Position numbers and translations under genes: made by a program
In this document: in pieces, positions 26,267 through 34,188 of the stretch
How the letters are laid out: each line of letters opens with the position of its first letter
Position numbering within the stretch: the first letter of the stretch is position 1
The notes under the pieces: model-generated
What the model was told of the DNA's origin: nothing
What the model saw: the letters and a program-made list of their open reading frames with translations, nothing else
Databases searched by the model: none
Source: Xanthomonas arboricola
GTDB lineage: Bacteria > Pseudomonadota > Gammaproteobacteria > Xanthomonadales > Xanthomonadaceae
DNA length: 64,000 nt
Direction: 5' to 3'
NCBI RefSeq assembly: GCF_002940665.1
Contig: NZ_MIGY01000002.1
Coordinates: forward strand, 1,138,683-1,202,682

Positions 26267-26367
26267 GATGTTCCTTCGCGTCAGCGTGACGGCGCAGCGA
26301 GTTGCAGGCCGTTATTATAGAAGCCCGCGGGGGCAAGCCCCGATCACAGACTGTCCCAAATACGTTC

Positions 26368-27129
26368 GTGCCCGTTCAATTCCCCCTCAAGCTTGTCGAC
26401 CGGCGCATGATTGCGCCCACCGTGGCCCACTGCCAGTTCCTGCGTGACGACGGCCAGCCGCTGGATTTCCAGCCCGGGCAGTTCATCCAGATCCATTTCG
26501 ATGCCGCCGACGGTACGCCGACCAAGCGCAGCTATTCGCTGGCGACCATCCACGACCATGCGTTCGGACCGGGCGAGGCAGTGGATATCGCGGTGAGCTT
26601 CGTGCCCGGCGGCTCGGCCACCGCGCTGTTCGAAGGCCTGCAGATCGGCGACCAGTTGCAGGCCAGCGGTCCCTACGGACGCTTCTGCCTGCCGCCGGGC
26701 GACCACAACCGGCGTTATGTGCTGATCGCCACCGGTACCGGCGTCACCCCATACCGGTCGATGCTGCCGCTGCTGGCCGAGGCGATCGCCACCCGCGGCG
26801 TGCAGGTGCTGCTGCTGCAGGGCGCACGCATGCCGGCCGAGCTGTTGTACGGCGAGGACTTCCGTGCGTTTGCCGATGCGCATCCGCAATTCCGCTATGT
26901 GCCGTGTTTTTCGCGCGCACTGCCCGAGCAGCCGCATGCGGATGTGCGCCAGGGTTACGTGCAGCAGCAGCTGGCCGAATGCGCGCCCGACGCGCAGGGC
27001 GATATCGCCTACCTGTGCGGCAACCCGGACATGGTGGACAGCTGCATCGAGGCGTTGAAGGCCGCCGGCCTGCCGAACGCGCAGATCCGCCGCGAGAAAT
27101 ACGTCAGCCCGGCGCCGGCGAAAACCTGA
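26368..27129 (+). CDS. Ferredoxin-NADP reductase-like flavoprotein
   Basis: 253 residues from the GTG at 26368. An FAD-binding beta-barrel carries TKRSYSLATIH (the RxYS flavin motif), and a nucleotide-binding domain carries IATGTGVTPYRSML and YLCGNPDMVDSCIEALKAAG. The protein ends KYVSP. Such flavoproteins exchange electrons between NAD(P)H and ferredoxin, flavodoxin or an oxygenase. The GTG start (VPVQFPLKLVDRRMI) is chosen because there is no ATG upstream in frame; codons further up, such as the TTG at 26302, are less likely. It stands alone between two minus-strand units. The partner is unknown; the nrd flavodoxin 5 kb away is only one candidate. Confidence 0.82.
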   Translation: MPVQFPLKLVDRRMIAPTVAHCQFLRDDGQPLDFQPGQFIQIHFDAADGTPTKRSYSLATIHDHAFGPGEAVDIAVSFVPGGSATALFEGLQIGDQLQASGPYGRFCLPPGDHNRRYVLIATGTGVTPYRSMLPLLAEAIATRGVQVLLLQGARMPAELLYGEDFRAFADAHPQFRYVPCFSRALPEQPHADVRQGYVQQQLAECAPDAQGDIAYLCGNPDMVDSCIEALKAAGLPNAQIRREKYVSPAPAKT

Positions 27130-27378
27130 GCCAATCCACGGTGCCGGGCTGGCTTGCTCGGCAACTGCCGATCGCGCCGGTGCGCCGGCGCCGACGCGTT
27201 CAAGCCCCTCGACAGCATCGCGATGCTGTCCCGGTCATCCCTCTCGCCCACTGTGCGCTGCTGCAGTCGCATCCTGTGCTCCGGCGTGGTGCAACTGGAG
27301 CCACTGCTGTTCGGGCTCTCGCTGACCGCTTCCGCGCTGACTACTGCAGGGCGACGAATGTAGCGCGCTGCCGAATCG

Positions 27379-28353
27379 TCAGGCCGCAGCCCGCGCCGCT
27401 GGCGGGCGCTGCAATTCGACGGTGATGTGCACCAGTTCTTCGTGGATCTGCAAGGCAGTGCGGACCAGGTCCGCATCGATGTTGGCCGCCGTGACCAGAC
27501 TGACGACGCAGGCATAACGATCGCTGCCCACGCGCCAGACATGCAGGTCGCCGATGTCGATGGCATGCGGCAGCTCGGCGATGACCTGCTTCACTTCTTC
27601 CACCACCGGCGCATCCATCTCCGCATCCAGCAGCACGCGGCCGGTACTGCGCAGCAGCCCCCCCGCCCACACGGCGACCAGCACCGCGCCGACCATGCCC
27701 ATGATCGGATCCAGCCAGGTCACGCCCCAGTACATGCCGGCAAGCAGCGCGACAATCGCCAGGACCGAGGTCGCCGCGTCGGCCATCACGTGCAGATACG
27801 CGGCACGCAAGTTGAGATCGGCATGCCCATCGTGGTGATGACCATGACCATGACCATGACCGTCATGCGCGTGGTCGTGGCCGTGGTGATGGCCATGCGA
27901 GTCGCGTAACCACCAGGCGCAAATCAGGTTGACCAGCAGGCCGATGACGGCAATGACGGTGGCTTCCTGGTACTGGATGGGCTTGGGCGAGAACAGCCGT
28001 TCCAGCGACTGGAACGCCATCAGGCCGGCCACGCCCAACAGCAGGATGGCGCTGGTATAGCCCCCGAGCACTTCGACCTTCCAGGTGCCGAAGCTGAAAC
28101 GCAGGTCGTTGGCATTGCGCCGCGCGAAGCGGTAGGCGAACAGTGCCAGCCCCAGCGCCAGCGCGTGCGAGCTCATATGCCAGCCATCGGCGAGCAGGGC
28201 CATGGAGTTGAGCGTCCAGCCGCCGACGATCTCTACCACCATCATGACTACGGTCAGGATGACGGCCTTGCGAGTGCTGCGCTCGGCAAGCGGATTAGCG
28301 CTGGCGAATGTGTGCGACTGCGCGCAGTGCGGCGCGGCGTGCGTGATCGACAT
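27379..28353 (-). CDS. dmeF: Cation-diffusion-facilitator efflux protein DmeF (Ni2+/Co2+)
   Basis: 324-residue inner-membrane metal/proton antiporter of the CDF family. Six spans are visible, with metal-site segments LLADGWHMSSH in span 2 and LHVMADAATS in span 5. The cytosolic loop between spans 4 and 5 is rich in histidine (GHHHGHDHAHDG and the following HGHGHGHHHDGH, about residues 153-178), a feature of the DmeF/ZitB/CzcD group. The C-terminal metal-binding domain contains IDIGDLHVWRVGSD. It is divergently transcribed from a CsoR/RcnR-family regulator with two operator-like palindromes in the 65-bp gap, the dmeRF arrangement described in rhizobia, so nickel and cobalt are the most likely substrates. 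Confidence 0.9.
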   Translation of the reverse strand: MSITHAAPHCAQSHTFASANPLAERSTRKAVILTVVMMVVEIVGGWTLNSMALLADGWHMSSHALALGLALFAYRFARRNANDLRFSFGTWKVEVLGGYTSAILLLGVAGLMAFQSLERLFSPKPIQYQEATVIAVIGLLVNLICAWWLRDSHGHHHGHDHAHDGHGHGHGHHHDGHADLNLRAAYLHVMADAATSVLAIVALLAGMYWGVTWLDPIMGMVGAVLVAVWAGGLLRSTGRVLLDAEMDAPVVEEVKQVIAELPHAIDIGDLHVWRVGSDRYACVVSLVTAANIDADLVRTALQIHEELVHITVELQRPPAARAAA

Positions 28354-28372
28354 CGGAAGGGGCTCTGGCTAC

Positions 28373-28391
28373 GATACCCCCCTATGGTATC
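28373..28391. promoter_or_regulatory. DmeR operator 1
   Basis: GATACCCCCCTATGGTATC is an inverted GATACC/GGTATC repeat around a C-tract. It closely resembles the reported rhizobial DmeR site, which has a TACCCCCCTATAGTAT core. It lies between the divergent dmeF and dmeR starts, placed to repress both. Confidence 0.75.
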
Positions 28392-28395
28392 TCAC

Positions 28396-28412
28396 ATACC
28401 CCCAGGGGGTAT
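28396..28412. promoter_or_regulatory. DmeR operator 2
   Basis: ATACCCCCAGGGGGTAT is a perfect 17-bp palindrome (single central A) that ends 6 bp before the dmeR start codon. The C5/G5 tracts flanked by AT are typical of sites bound by RcnR/CsoR proteins. Its position predicts autorepression. Confidence 0.75.
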
Positions 28413-28418
28413 ACGGCA

Positions 28419-28691
28419 ATGGCGCATCTGAATCAGGAAAAATCCAAACTGCTCGCCCGCGTGCGCAGGATCCGTGGGCAAGTGGAGGGGTTGGAGAAAG
28501 CCCTGGCGCAGGACGTGGACTGCACCGCGTTGCTGACGCAGGTGGCGGCGTTTCGTGGCGCTGCGCAGGGCTTGATGGTCGAGCTGCTCAGCGAGCACTT
28601 GAAGCACCATGTCGCGGCACCGGAGGCGCTGGGTGAGCGCGAACTGGCGGTAGACGACATCACCGCCATTCTCAAGACCTATCTCAAGTAA
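28419..28691 (+). CDS. dmeR: CsoR/RcnR-family metal-responsive repressor (DmeR-like)
   Basis: 90-residue all-helical repressor. The four residues that bind Ni2+/Co2+ in E. coli RcnR are present at the same numbers: His3, Cys35, His60 and His64. The helix with RRIRGQVEGLEKAL is the DNA-contacting family signature. When metal binds, such proteins release the operator and the exporter is expressed. The gene is divergent from dmeF, and the operators lie between them. Choice of name follows the dmeRF pair; rcnR would be equally defensible. Confidence 0.88.
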   Translation: MAHLNQEKSKLLARVRRIRGQVEGLEKALAQDVDCTALLTQVAAFRGAAQGLMVELLSEHLKHHVAAPEALGERELAVDDITAILKTYLK

Positions 28692-29109
28692 GGGCTGTCA
28701 TCAAAACGACTGCGCTCACCGTTGGGTAAGCGCGGCCGTTGCCCGGAATCGGCATGTGCCACTCGTGCACTGCGGTTCCTACGCGCTGTCTGCACCCGCT
28801 GGTCACTGCGCGCTACGTCTTTTTTGCCGCTTCAAGTCCTGCACATCGGGTCGATGCGATCACGCCGATTCGCTTTTTACCTTGTGCGCTGCGCGGACTG
28901 AGCGACTGCAAGCATGCGTTGGACCTTGGGGTGTGTGCCTGCAGTGTCCTGCGGCGATGCGCGCGACGTGCCGCAACGCACGCATGACGCCCCCGATGTC
29001 GCGAACGATGCACGGTCGGGACGTCGCGCCGAACTGCGCGTATGGCTGCGCGCACGGAATCCACCCTCAACGCCTCGCCTGATTGCAGGCGCGATGGCGT
29101 GCTGGGCGC
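28692..29109. other. Intergenic region without recognised features
   Basis: About 420 bp between dmeR and the end of the convergent GH39 pseudogene. Open frames here are short and resemble no family. No hairpin terminator with a T-run was found after dmeR. Confidence 0.5.
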
Positions 29110-30641
29110 TCAGCGCGCCGACGGCTCCAGCGTCATCAGCACCACATCGTTGCTGCGCATCGGCACGCGGATCTCCACCACGCCATCGGCGCCGACGTGC
29201 ACGCGCCGGTCCTGCTCGGGCGTGTCGCGCGTGGCCTGCTGCAACTGCGCCAGGTCATTGGGCATGCCCATGTCGATGTACAGCGACAGCGGATCGTTGC
29301 GCCGGTAGCCGGTCTTGCGCACCTGCAGCCGATAGTTGCCGGCCGACACGTGCGCCAGGCGGAACACCAGCGCTGGGCTGTCTGTGTTCGGCACCTGTTT
29401 GGTAGAGAACGGGGTATTGCTCACCGCCTGCTGCCAATCCCAGACCAGTGCGGCGATGCGCTGGCCATCCACCGCCGCAAACGCATGCGCATCGCGCAGC
29501 GGAACATTGCGGCCCTTGAGCGCGTTCAGATACTTGTAGGCAAACCACGCCGGCTTGCGGATACCCTCGCGATTCACCAGCCCGAAGCCGCCATGGAAGC
29601 CGGGTTCTTCGAACAGATCGGTGTAGGTCCAGTAACTCATGCCCTGCACAAGGCCTTGCACCTGCTTGAGCTTGGTCAGGATGTAGGGCGCGTTGATGCA
29701 GCTGTCATGGACGAAATCGCGCGGCGTATAGCTGCTGCCCCACTCGGTGAAATACAGCGGCAGATCCGAAACGGCGAGGCCTGGATCTGCGCACGCACGC
29801 GGCGCACATCGCCGACGATGGCATCCGGCAATGCCGACAGCTTGACGTCCTGTTTGCCGTCTTCATCGAGAAAGCCGCCCTCCACGCCATAGGTATGCGT
29901 GGTGACGGAGTCGATCGGTAGTTTGTTCTTGGCAACGAAGGCCAGCAGTTCCGGCACCCAGTCCGCACCGGCGGTGGACGGGCCGCCGACGCGCAGTTGC
30001 GGATCGATCGCCTTGATCGTGCGTGCGGTGTTCGCATACAGGTCGAAGTAGGCCTGCTGGTCGGCGTTCTCCCAGAAGTCCTTGAGGTTGGGCACGTTCC
30101 ATACCTCGAAGTACCACTGCCGCACCTCGTCGGCGCCATAGCGTGCACGGATGTGGCGCACGTACGCATCAATCAGCTGCGTCCACTTGGCCGGGTCCGG
30201 ATGCGAAGTGTTGCCCTTCCAGTAGAAGAGCGTCTGCTCGGAGGTCTTCATCGCGCCGGGCGTAAAGCCCAACTCGACGAACGGACGGATGCGCTTGGCC
30301 AGCAGCGCATCGTAGAGCCGATCCAGCTTGGTCCAATCCTAGAAGAGCGTGCCGTCGACGTCTTTCACCGTGCCGAGCACGTCATGGAACACATCATGGA
30401 AGCGGATATAGCGAAACCCCAGCTCCTGTACCGCCGGAACCAGCTGCGCCTGGCTGTCGCTGCGGATCAAGGTGCCGGGAAAGTCCGAGCCGATCGACAG
30501 ATCGTAGAAACGGTCGACTGGTTCGCCGGCGGTGGCCAGATCCAGTTGGATCGTGCGAGGCGCAGGTGCTGCCTGCTGTGCCACGGCAGAGGTCGTCATG
30601 CAGCCGCTCAGTGCAATTGCCAACCAGATCTTCAGACGCAT
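29110..30641 (-). pseudogene. Decayed glycoside hydrolase family 39 gene (beta-xylosidase-like)
   Basis: The joined frames would encode about 510 residues with a signal peptide (MRLKIWLAIALSGCMTTSAVAQQ) and a GH39 barrel. Three lesions are seen. A TAG at 30339-30341 follows VKDVDGTLF, where the reading continues in the same frame with DWTKLDRLYD. One base is missing near 29767-29771: the frame runs SPF-RICRCISP, whereas the shifted frame gives SDLPLYFTEWGSSYTPRDFV, containing the nucleophile segment FTEWG. The acid/base motif, normally WNEPN, reads WNVPN (codon GTG, 30093-30095). The C-terminal part from 29661 (MQGLVQGMSYWTYTDLFEE) is otherwise intact. GH39 enzymes release xylose or related sugars from oligosaccharides. 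The divergent neighbour is a small membrane protein gene, with a palindrome between them. Confidence 0.88.
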
Positions 30642-30969
30642 CACCGCTTCCGCCAATGTTCGATCGCAGAGCGTGGCCCAGCTCCGGCCCGGTGCTGCGG
30701 ACCGGCGTGCTTGGTCTTCCTGCTGCCGTCGTCGCGTGGCGATGGGTAGGGACCGCATGCGGTCGAATGTGTAAAGGGTGCTTGACATACGGCCGTGCCA
30801 GGTGCATCGTGCCTGTCAAGTTGACTTGACAGGCGAAGGGAATGCGTCAGCAGCATCGGCAATGGAATTGCATACCGGCATGGTCGTCGCAGCGGCCGCT
30901 GCGTAGCGATGCCTGGATGGGGGACAGTGGCCTGCCAGTGCGCACATCGGCGCACGCGAGGCACCGCGC
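30642..30969. other. Divergent intergenic region upstream of the GH39 pseudogene
   Basis: About 330 bp. It contains TTGACA at 30782 and a 24-bp palindrome at 30811-30834. No gene is supported. Confidence 0.5.
30811..30834. promoter_or_regulatory. 24-bp palindrome, candidate operator
   Basis: GCCTGTCAAGT-TG-ACTTGACAGGC has perfect 11-bp arms. It lies between the divergent GH39 pseudogene and a membrane-protein gene. Its 12-bp core CAAGTTGACTTG recurs, reverse-complemented, at 43570-43581 in another divergent promoter region. The binding protein is unknown. Confidence 0.55.
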
Positions 30970-31557
30970 ATGACCCGCTGCAGACGCAATGCGCTACTGG
31001 CGCTCTGTCTGGGAGCCGGCCTGCTCGCCGTGGGTGCGCTCGGCCATTGGCGGCTGCTGCCGCTGACTGCCCACCTTGCCGGGCTCTGTGCGGGCGTGGG
31101 CGTGTCCTGCCTGTTGCTGGCGCTGCTGCTCTGGCTGTCGCGCGGCAGCCTGCGCGACAGCACGCGGCCGGCACTGGCGCGGCGCTATCACCGCGAATTC
31201 GGCGTGCCGATGGGGTTGTATGTGGTGGTGATGCTGTTCTGGAGATATTTGCTTGCGCATGTGGATCCGAGCTGGGCGCGCGTGCTGATCGCCCTGTTGC
31301 CGGCCGTGCTGGTCGCCCTGGTGATCCGCGCGGTGGCGCGCTACGTACGCGATTCGGACGAGATGCAGCGGCGCATCGAACTGGAGTCGATCGCCATCGC
31401 CGCCGGCCTGGTCAGCGGCGCGTACATGACCGGCGGATTCCTGCAGGCGGCCCAGTTGATCGACATCCCCGCGACGGTGGCGATGTTGTGGGTGTTTCCG
31501 ATGTTGTGCGCCATCTACGGCGTCACCAAAAGCATCAATGCCCGACGGTTCGAATGA
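30970..31557 (+). CDS. Multi-span membrane protein paired with an XRE regulator
   Basis: 195 residues with about five hydrophobic spans: LLALCLGAGLLAVGALG, VGVSCLLLALLLWL, MGLYVVVMLFWRYLL, VLIALLPAVLVALVIRAV and VAMLWVFPMLCAIYGV. A cytosolic segment RYVRDSDEMQRRIELESIA precedes the last spans; DEMQRRIELE-type segments are common in small membrane proteins encoded beside YozG-like regulators. The stop overlaps the regulator start (ATGA). The pair is probably an autoregulated unit; the function of the membrane protein is not known. Confidence 0.75.
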   Translation: MTRCRRNALLALCLGAGLLAVGALGHWRLLPLTAHLAGLCAGVGVSCLLLALLLWLSRGSLRDSTRPALARRYHREFGVPMGLYVVVMLFWRYLLAHVDPSWARVLIALLPAVLVALVIRAVARYVRDSDEMQRRIELESIAIAAGLVSGAYMTGGFLQAAQLIDIPATVAMLWVFPMLCAIYGVTKSINARRFE

Positions 31558-31754
31558 ATAGCCGGGTGCGCGAATTGCGCGAGGCCAGCGGCTGGTCGCA
31601 AGGCGAGTTGGGCGAACGCCTGGGCGTATCGCGGCAGACCATCAATGCGCTGGAGACCGGCAAGTACGATCCCAGTCTGCCGTTGGCATTTCGCATCGCG
31701 CGTCTGTTCGGGGAATCGATCGAGCACGTCTTTCTTTACGAAGACGGGCAGTAG
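31554..31754 (+). CDS. Small XRE-family DNA-binding regulator
   Basis: 66 residues, essentially one helix-turn-helix: LREASGWSQGELGERLGVSR (residues 8-27) and QTINALETGKYDPSLPLAFR. It is the YozG/YgzD-like type that consists only of the HTH and a short tail (GESIEHVFLYEDGQ). It is translationally coupled to the membrane protein gene by an ATGA overlap at 31554-31557. Targets are unknown, but a role controlling its own operon is usual for this arrangement. Confidence 0.85.
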   Translation: MNSRVRELREASGWSQGELGERLGVSRQTINALETGKYDPSLPLAFRIARLFGESIEHVFLYEDGQ

Positions 31755-31820
31755 CCGCTCCGGTCACACCCGACCGGATGCGGCGTCAGGGGACAGGAAC
31801 TATCAGGAGAGATGGTGAAC

Positions 31821-33410
31821 ATGGTGAAGCAACCCACACTGGTGGCGGCGCTGCTGATCGCATTGCTGGCAACCGGATGTCAGCGCGCGGACAAACCGGC
31901 TGAAAACGCAGCTCCTGCGGCCAAGGCTGACGCGGCGCCCGGCAGCGCGCAGCCGCGTGCAGCCAAGCCGCAGACCGGCACCGCCGCAGGCAATCGTTAC
32001 GGCACGCTGCAATTTGCACCGTGCACGCTGAGTTCCGGCAGCGCGGCCGGCAATATCGAGGCGCAATGCGCCAGCCTGCGCGTGCCGGAAAACCCGGCCG
32101 CGCCGACCGGGCGCAGCATCGATCTGAAGATCGCCTGGCTGGAAAGCGAGGCCGGCGCCGGCAGCACGCCGGATCCGGTGTTTTTCATTGCCGGTGGGCC
32201 GGGGCAATCGGCCACCCAGGTCGCCGCGATCGTGGAGATGGGGCTGCATGAAGTCCGCAAGCAGCGCGACATCTTCCTGGTCGATCAGCGCGGTACCGGC
32301 GGTTCGCATCCGCTTGCGTGCCGCGATGCCGCCGGCAAGCCGCTCGTACTGGAAAACAGCAGCGCTGCCACCGCCGAGCAATTGACCGACTACGCACGCC
32401 AGTGTGCACAAGGGCTGCGCAACGATGCCGATCCGCGTTATTACACCACCAGTGAAGCCATTGGCGACCTGGATGCGGTGCGCGCCGCACTGGGCGTGCA
32501 GACGCTCAATCTGGTTGGCGGCTCCTACGGTACCCGGGTCGCACAGCAGTATGCGGCGCGCTATCGGCAACACACACGCACGCTGGTGATCGATGGCGTG
32601 GCGCCAAACGATCTGGTGATCGGCGGCGAGTTCGCGCGGACGTTCGAAGATGCGATCGCGTTGCAGGCCACGCAATGCCGCAAGGAAGCGGCATGCGCCA
32701 AACGCTTTCCGGTGGACACGCGCACACAGCTGCGGCAGGTGGTGGAGCGTCTGCGTCAGGCGCCGGTTGCGGTGGATTACCGCGACCCGCGCACCGGTGA
32801 ACTGCACCACGAGCAGGTGACGGCCGATACCGTGGTCGGCCTGGCGTTCGGGTTTTCGTATGCGCCGGAAACCGCCTCGTTGTTGCCGCTGGTGCTGGAC
32901 GAAGCGGCGGCAGGGCGTTATGCCTCGCTGATGGCACTGGCGCAGATGAGCGCATCGGACATGTCCGACCAGATGAACCGCCCGATGCAATGGTCGGTGC
33001 TGTGCAGCGAAGACGCCGGTCGCTACACGCCGCCAGCCGGCAAGGACGACACCTTGCTGGGGGCGGAAGTGGCGCAGATGTTCTTCGCACCCTGCAAGGC
33101 CTGGCCGACCAAGCCGGCCCCGGCTGCCGACGCCGCACCGTTCAGATCCGACGTGCCGGTGCTGTTGCTGTCGGGCGAGCTGGATCCGGTGACGCCGCCG
33201 CGCTATGCCGAGCGTGTGCTGCAGGGCCTGCCCAATGGCCGTCACCTGGTGGCGCCGGGGCAGGGCCACGGGGTGTTTCGATTGGGCTGCATGCCCAAGG
33301 TGTTGGGCCAGTTCCTGCAGTCCGCCAATGCCAAGGCACTGGATGCACAGTGCGTGGCCAGCCTCAACAACGTGCCCGCGTTTACCTCGTTCAACGGATG
33401 GGAACCATGA
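31821..33410 (+). CDS. Lipoprotein alpha/beta hydrolase (TAP/proline iminopeptidase-like)
   Basis: 529 residues. The N terminus MVKQPTLVAALLIALLATGC ends in a lipobox, so the protein should be lipid-anchored on the membrane. After an Ala/Lys/Pro linker an alpha/beta-hydrolase domain follows, with PDPVFFIAGGPGQSA (oxyanion region) and the nucleophile elbow GGS235YGT. D455 (SGELDPVTPP) and H483 (GQGHGV) complete the triad. The pattern fits tripeptidyl or proline-iminopeptidase-type S33 enzymes. ATG at 31821 is chosen over the one at 31812 because AGGAG at 31805 is then about 11 bases away, not on top of the start. It precedes a NatAB-like exporter by 31 bp and may be co-transcribed with it. Confidence 0.85.
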   Translation: MVKQPTLVAALLIALLATGCQRADKPAENAAPAAKADAAPGSAQPRAAKPQTGTAAGNRYGTLQFAPCTLSSGSAAGNIEAQCASLRVPENPAAPTGRSIDLKIAWLESEAGAGSTPDPVFFIAGGPGQSATQVAAIVEMGLHEVRKQRDIFLVDQRGTGGSHPLACRDAAGKPLVLENSSAATAEQLTDYARQCAQGLRNDADPRYYTTSEAIGDLDAVRAALGVQTLNLVGGSYGTRVAQQYAARYRQHTRTLVIDGVAPNDLVIGGEFARTFEDAIALQATQCRKEAACAKRFPVDTRTQLRQVVERLRQAPVAVDYRDPRTGELHHEQVTADTVVGLAFGFSYAPETASLLPLVLDEAAAGRYASLMALAQMSASDMSDQMNRPMQWSVLCSEDAGRYTPPAGKDDTLLGAEVAQMFFAPCKAWPTKPAPAADAAPFRSDVPVLLLSGELDPVTPPRYAERVLQGLPNGRHLVAPGQGHGVFRLGCMPKVLGQFLQSANAKALDAQCVASLNNVPAFTSFNGWEP

Positions 33411-33441
33411 GCCGCACCGACCACGCCACGGAGGCGCACGC

Positions 33442-34188
33442 ATGATCGTCGTCGACAAGTTGCACAAGTCGTTCAAGACCAAGACCGGGCTGGTGAAGGC
33501 GGTCGATGGGGTCAGTTTCAGTGCTGCCGACGGCCAGATCACCGGCCTGCTCGGCCCCAACGGTGCCGGCAAGACCACCACCTTGCGCATGCTCTACACG
33601 CTGATGTCGCCCGACCAGGGCAGCGTCACGGTGGACGGCGTGGATGCCGCCCGCGACCCGGTGACGGTGCGGCGCGCGCTGGGCGTGTTGCCGGATGCGC
33701 GCGGGGTCTACAAGCGGCTGACCGCGCGCGAGAACATCGCCTATTTCGGCGAGCTGCATGGCCTGTCGCGGGCGCGGATCGCCGAGCGCACGCGCCTGCT
33801 GTCGGCGGCGCTGGACATGGACGACATTCTCGACCGTCAGACCGAAGGCTTCAGCCAGGGCCAGCGCACCAAGACCGCGATTGCGCGCGCGCTGGTGCAC
33901 GACCCGCGCAACGTCATCCTCGACGAGCCCACCAACGGGCTGGATGTGATGACCACGCGCGCTATGCGCGGCTTTCTGCAGGAGCTGCGTGCCGAAGGGC
34001 GCTGCGTGATCTTTTCCAGCCACATCATGCAGGAGGTGGCGGCGCTGTGCGATCGCATCGTCATCGTCGCCAAGGGCACGGTGGTGGCCTGCGGCAGCGC
34101 CGACGAACTGCGCGCCAGCACCGGTGAAAGCAACCTGGAAGACGCCTTCGTCAAGGCGATCGGCTCGGACGAGGGACTGCACGCATGA
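33442..34188 (+). CDS. ABC exporter ATPase, NatA-like
   Basis: 248 residues. Walker A is GPNGAGKTT (residues 38-46), Walker B VILDEP (158-163) and the H-loop SSHIMQE. The ABC signature is FSQGQ (137-141) instead of LSGGQ, a form found in NatA-type ATPases. ATG at 33442 has GGAGG in CGGAGGCGCACGC upstream. The stop overlaps the permease start (ATGA), so the two form one exporter. Bacillus NatAB exports Na+; related pairs export other substrates, so Na+ is only one possibility. Confidence 0.9.
   Translation: MIVVDKLHKSFKTKTGLVKAVDGVSFSAADGQITGLLGPNGAGKTTTLRMLYTLMSPDQGSVTVDGVDAARDPVTVRRALGVLPDARGVYKRLTARENIAYFGELHGLSRARIAERTRLLSAALDMDDILDRQTEGFSQGQRTKTAIARALVHDPRNVILDEPTNGLDVMTTRAMRGFLQELRAEGRCVIFSSHIMQEVAALCDRIVIVAKGTVVACGSADELRASTGESNLEDAFVKAIGSDEGLHA

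Noticed and set aside
27841-27900. Repeated ATGACCATGACC-like sequence resembling a microsatellite
   Set aside because: It is the antisense of the His-rich loop codons of DmeF, so it is coding sequence and not an independent repeat.
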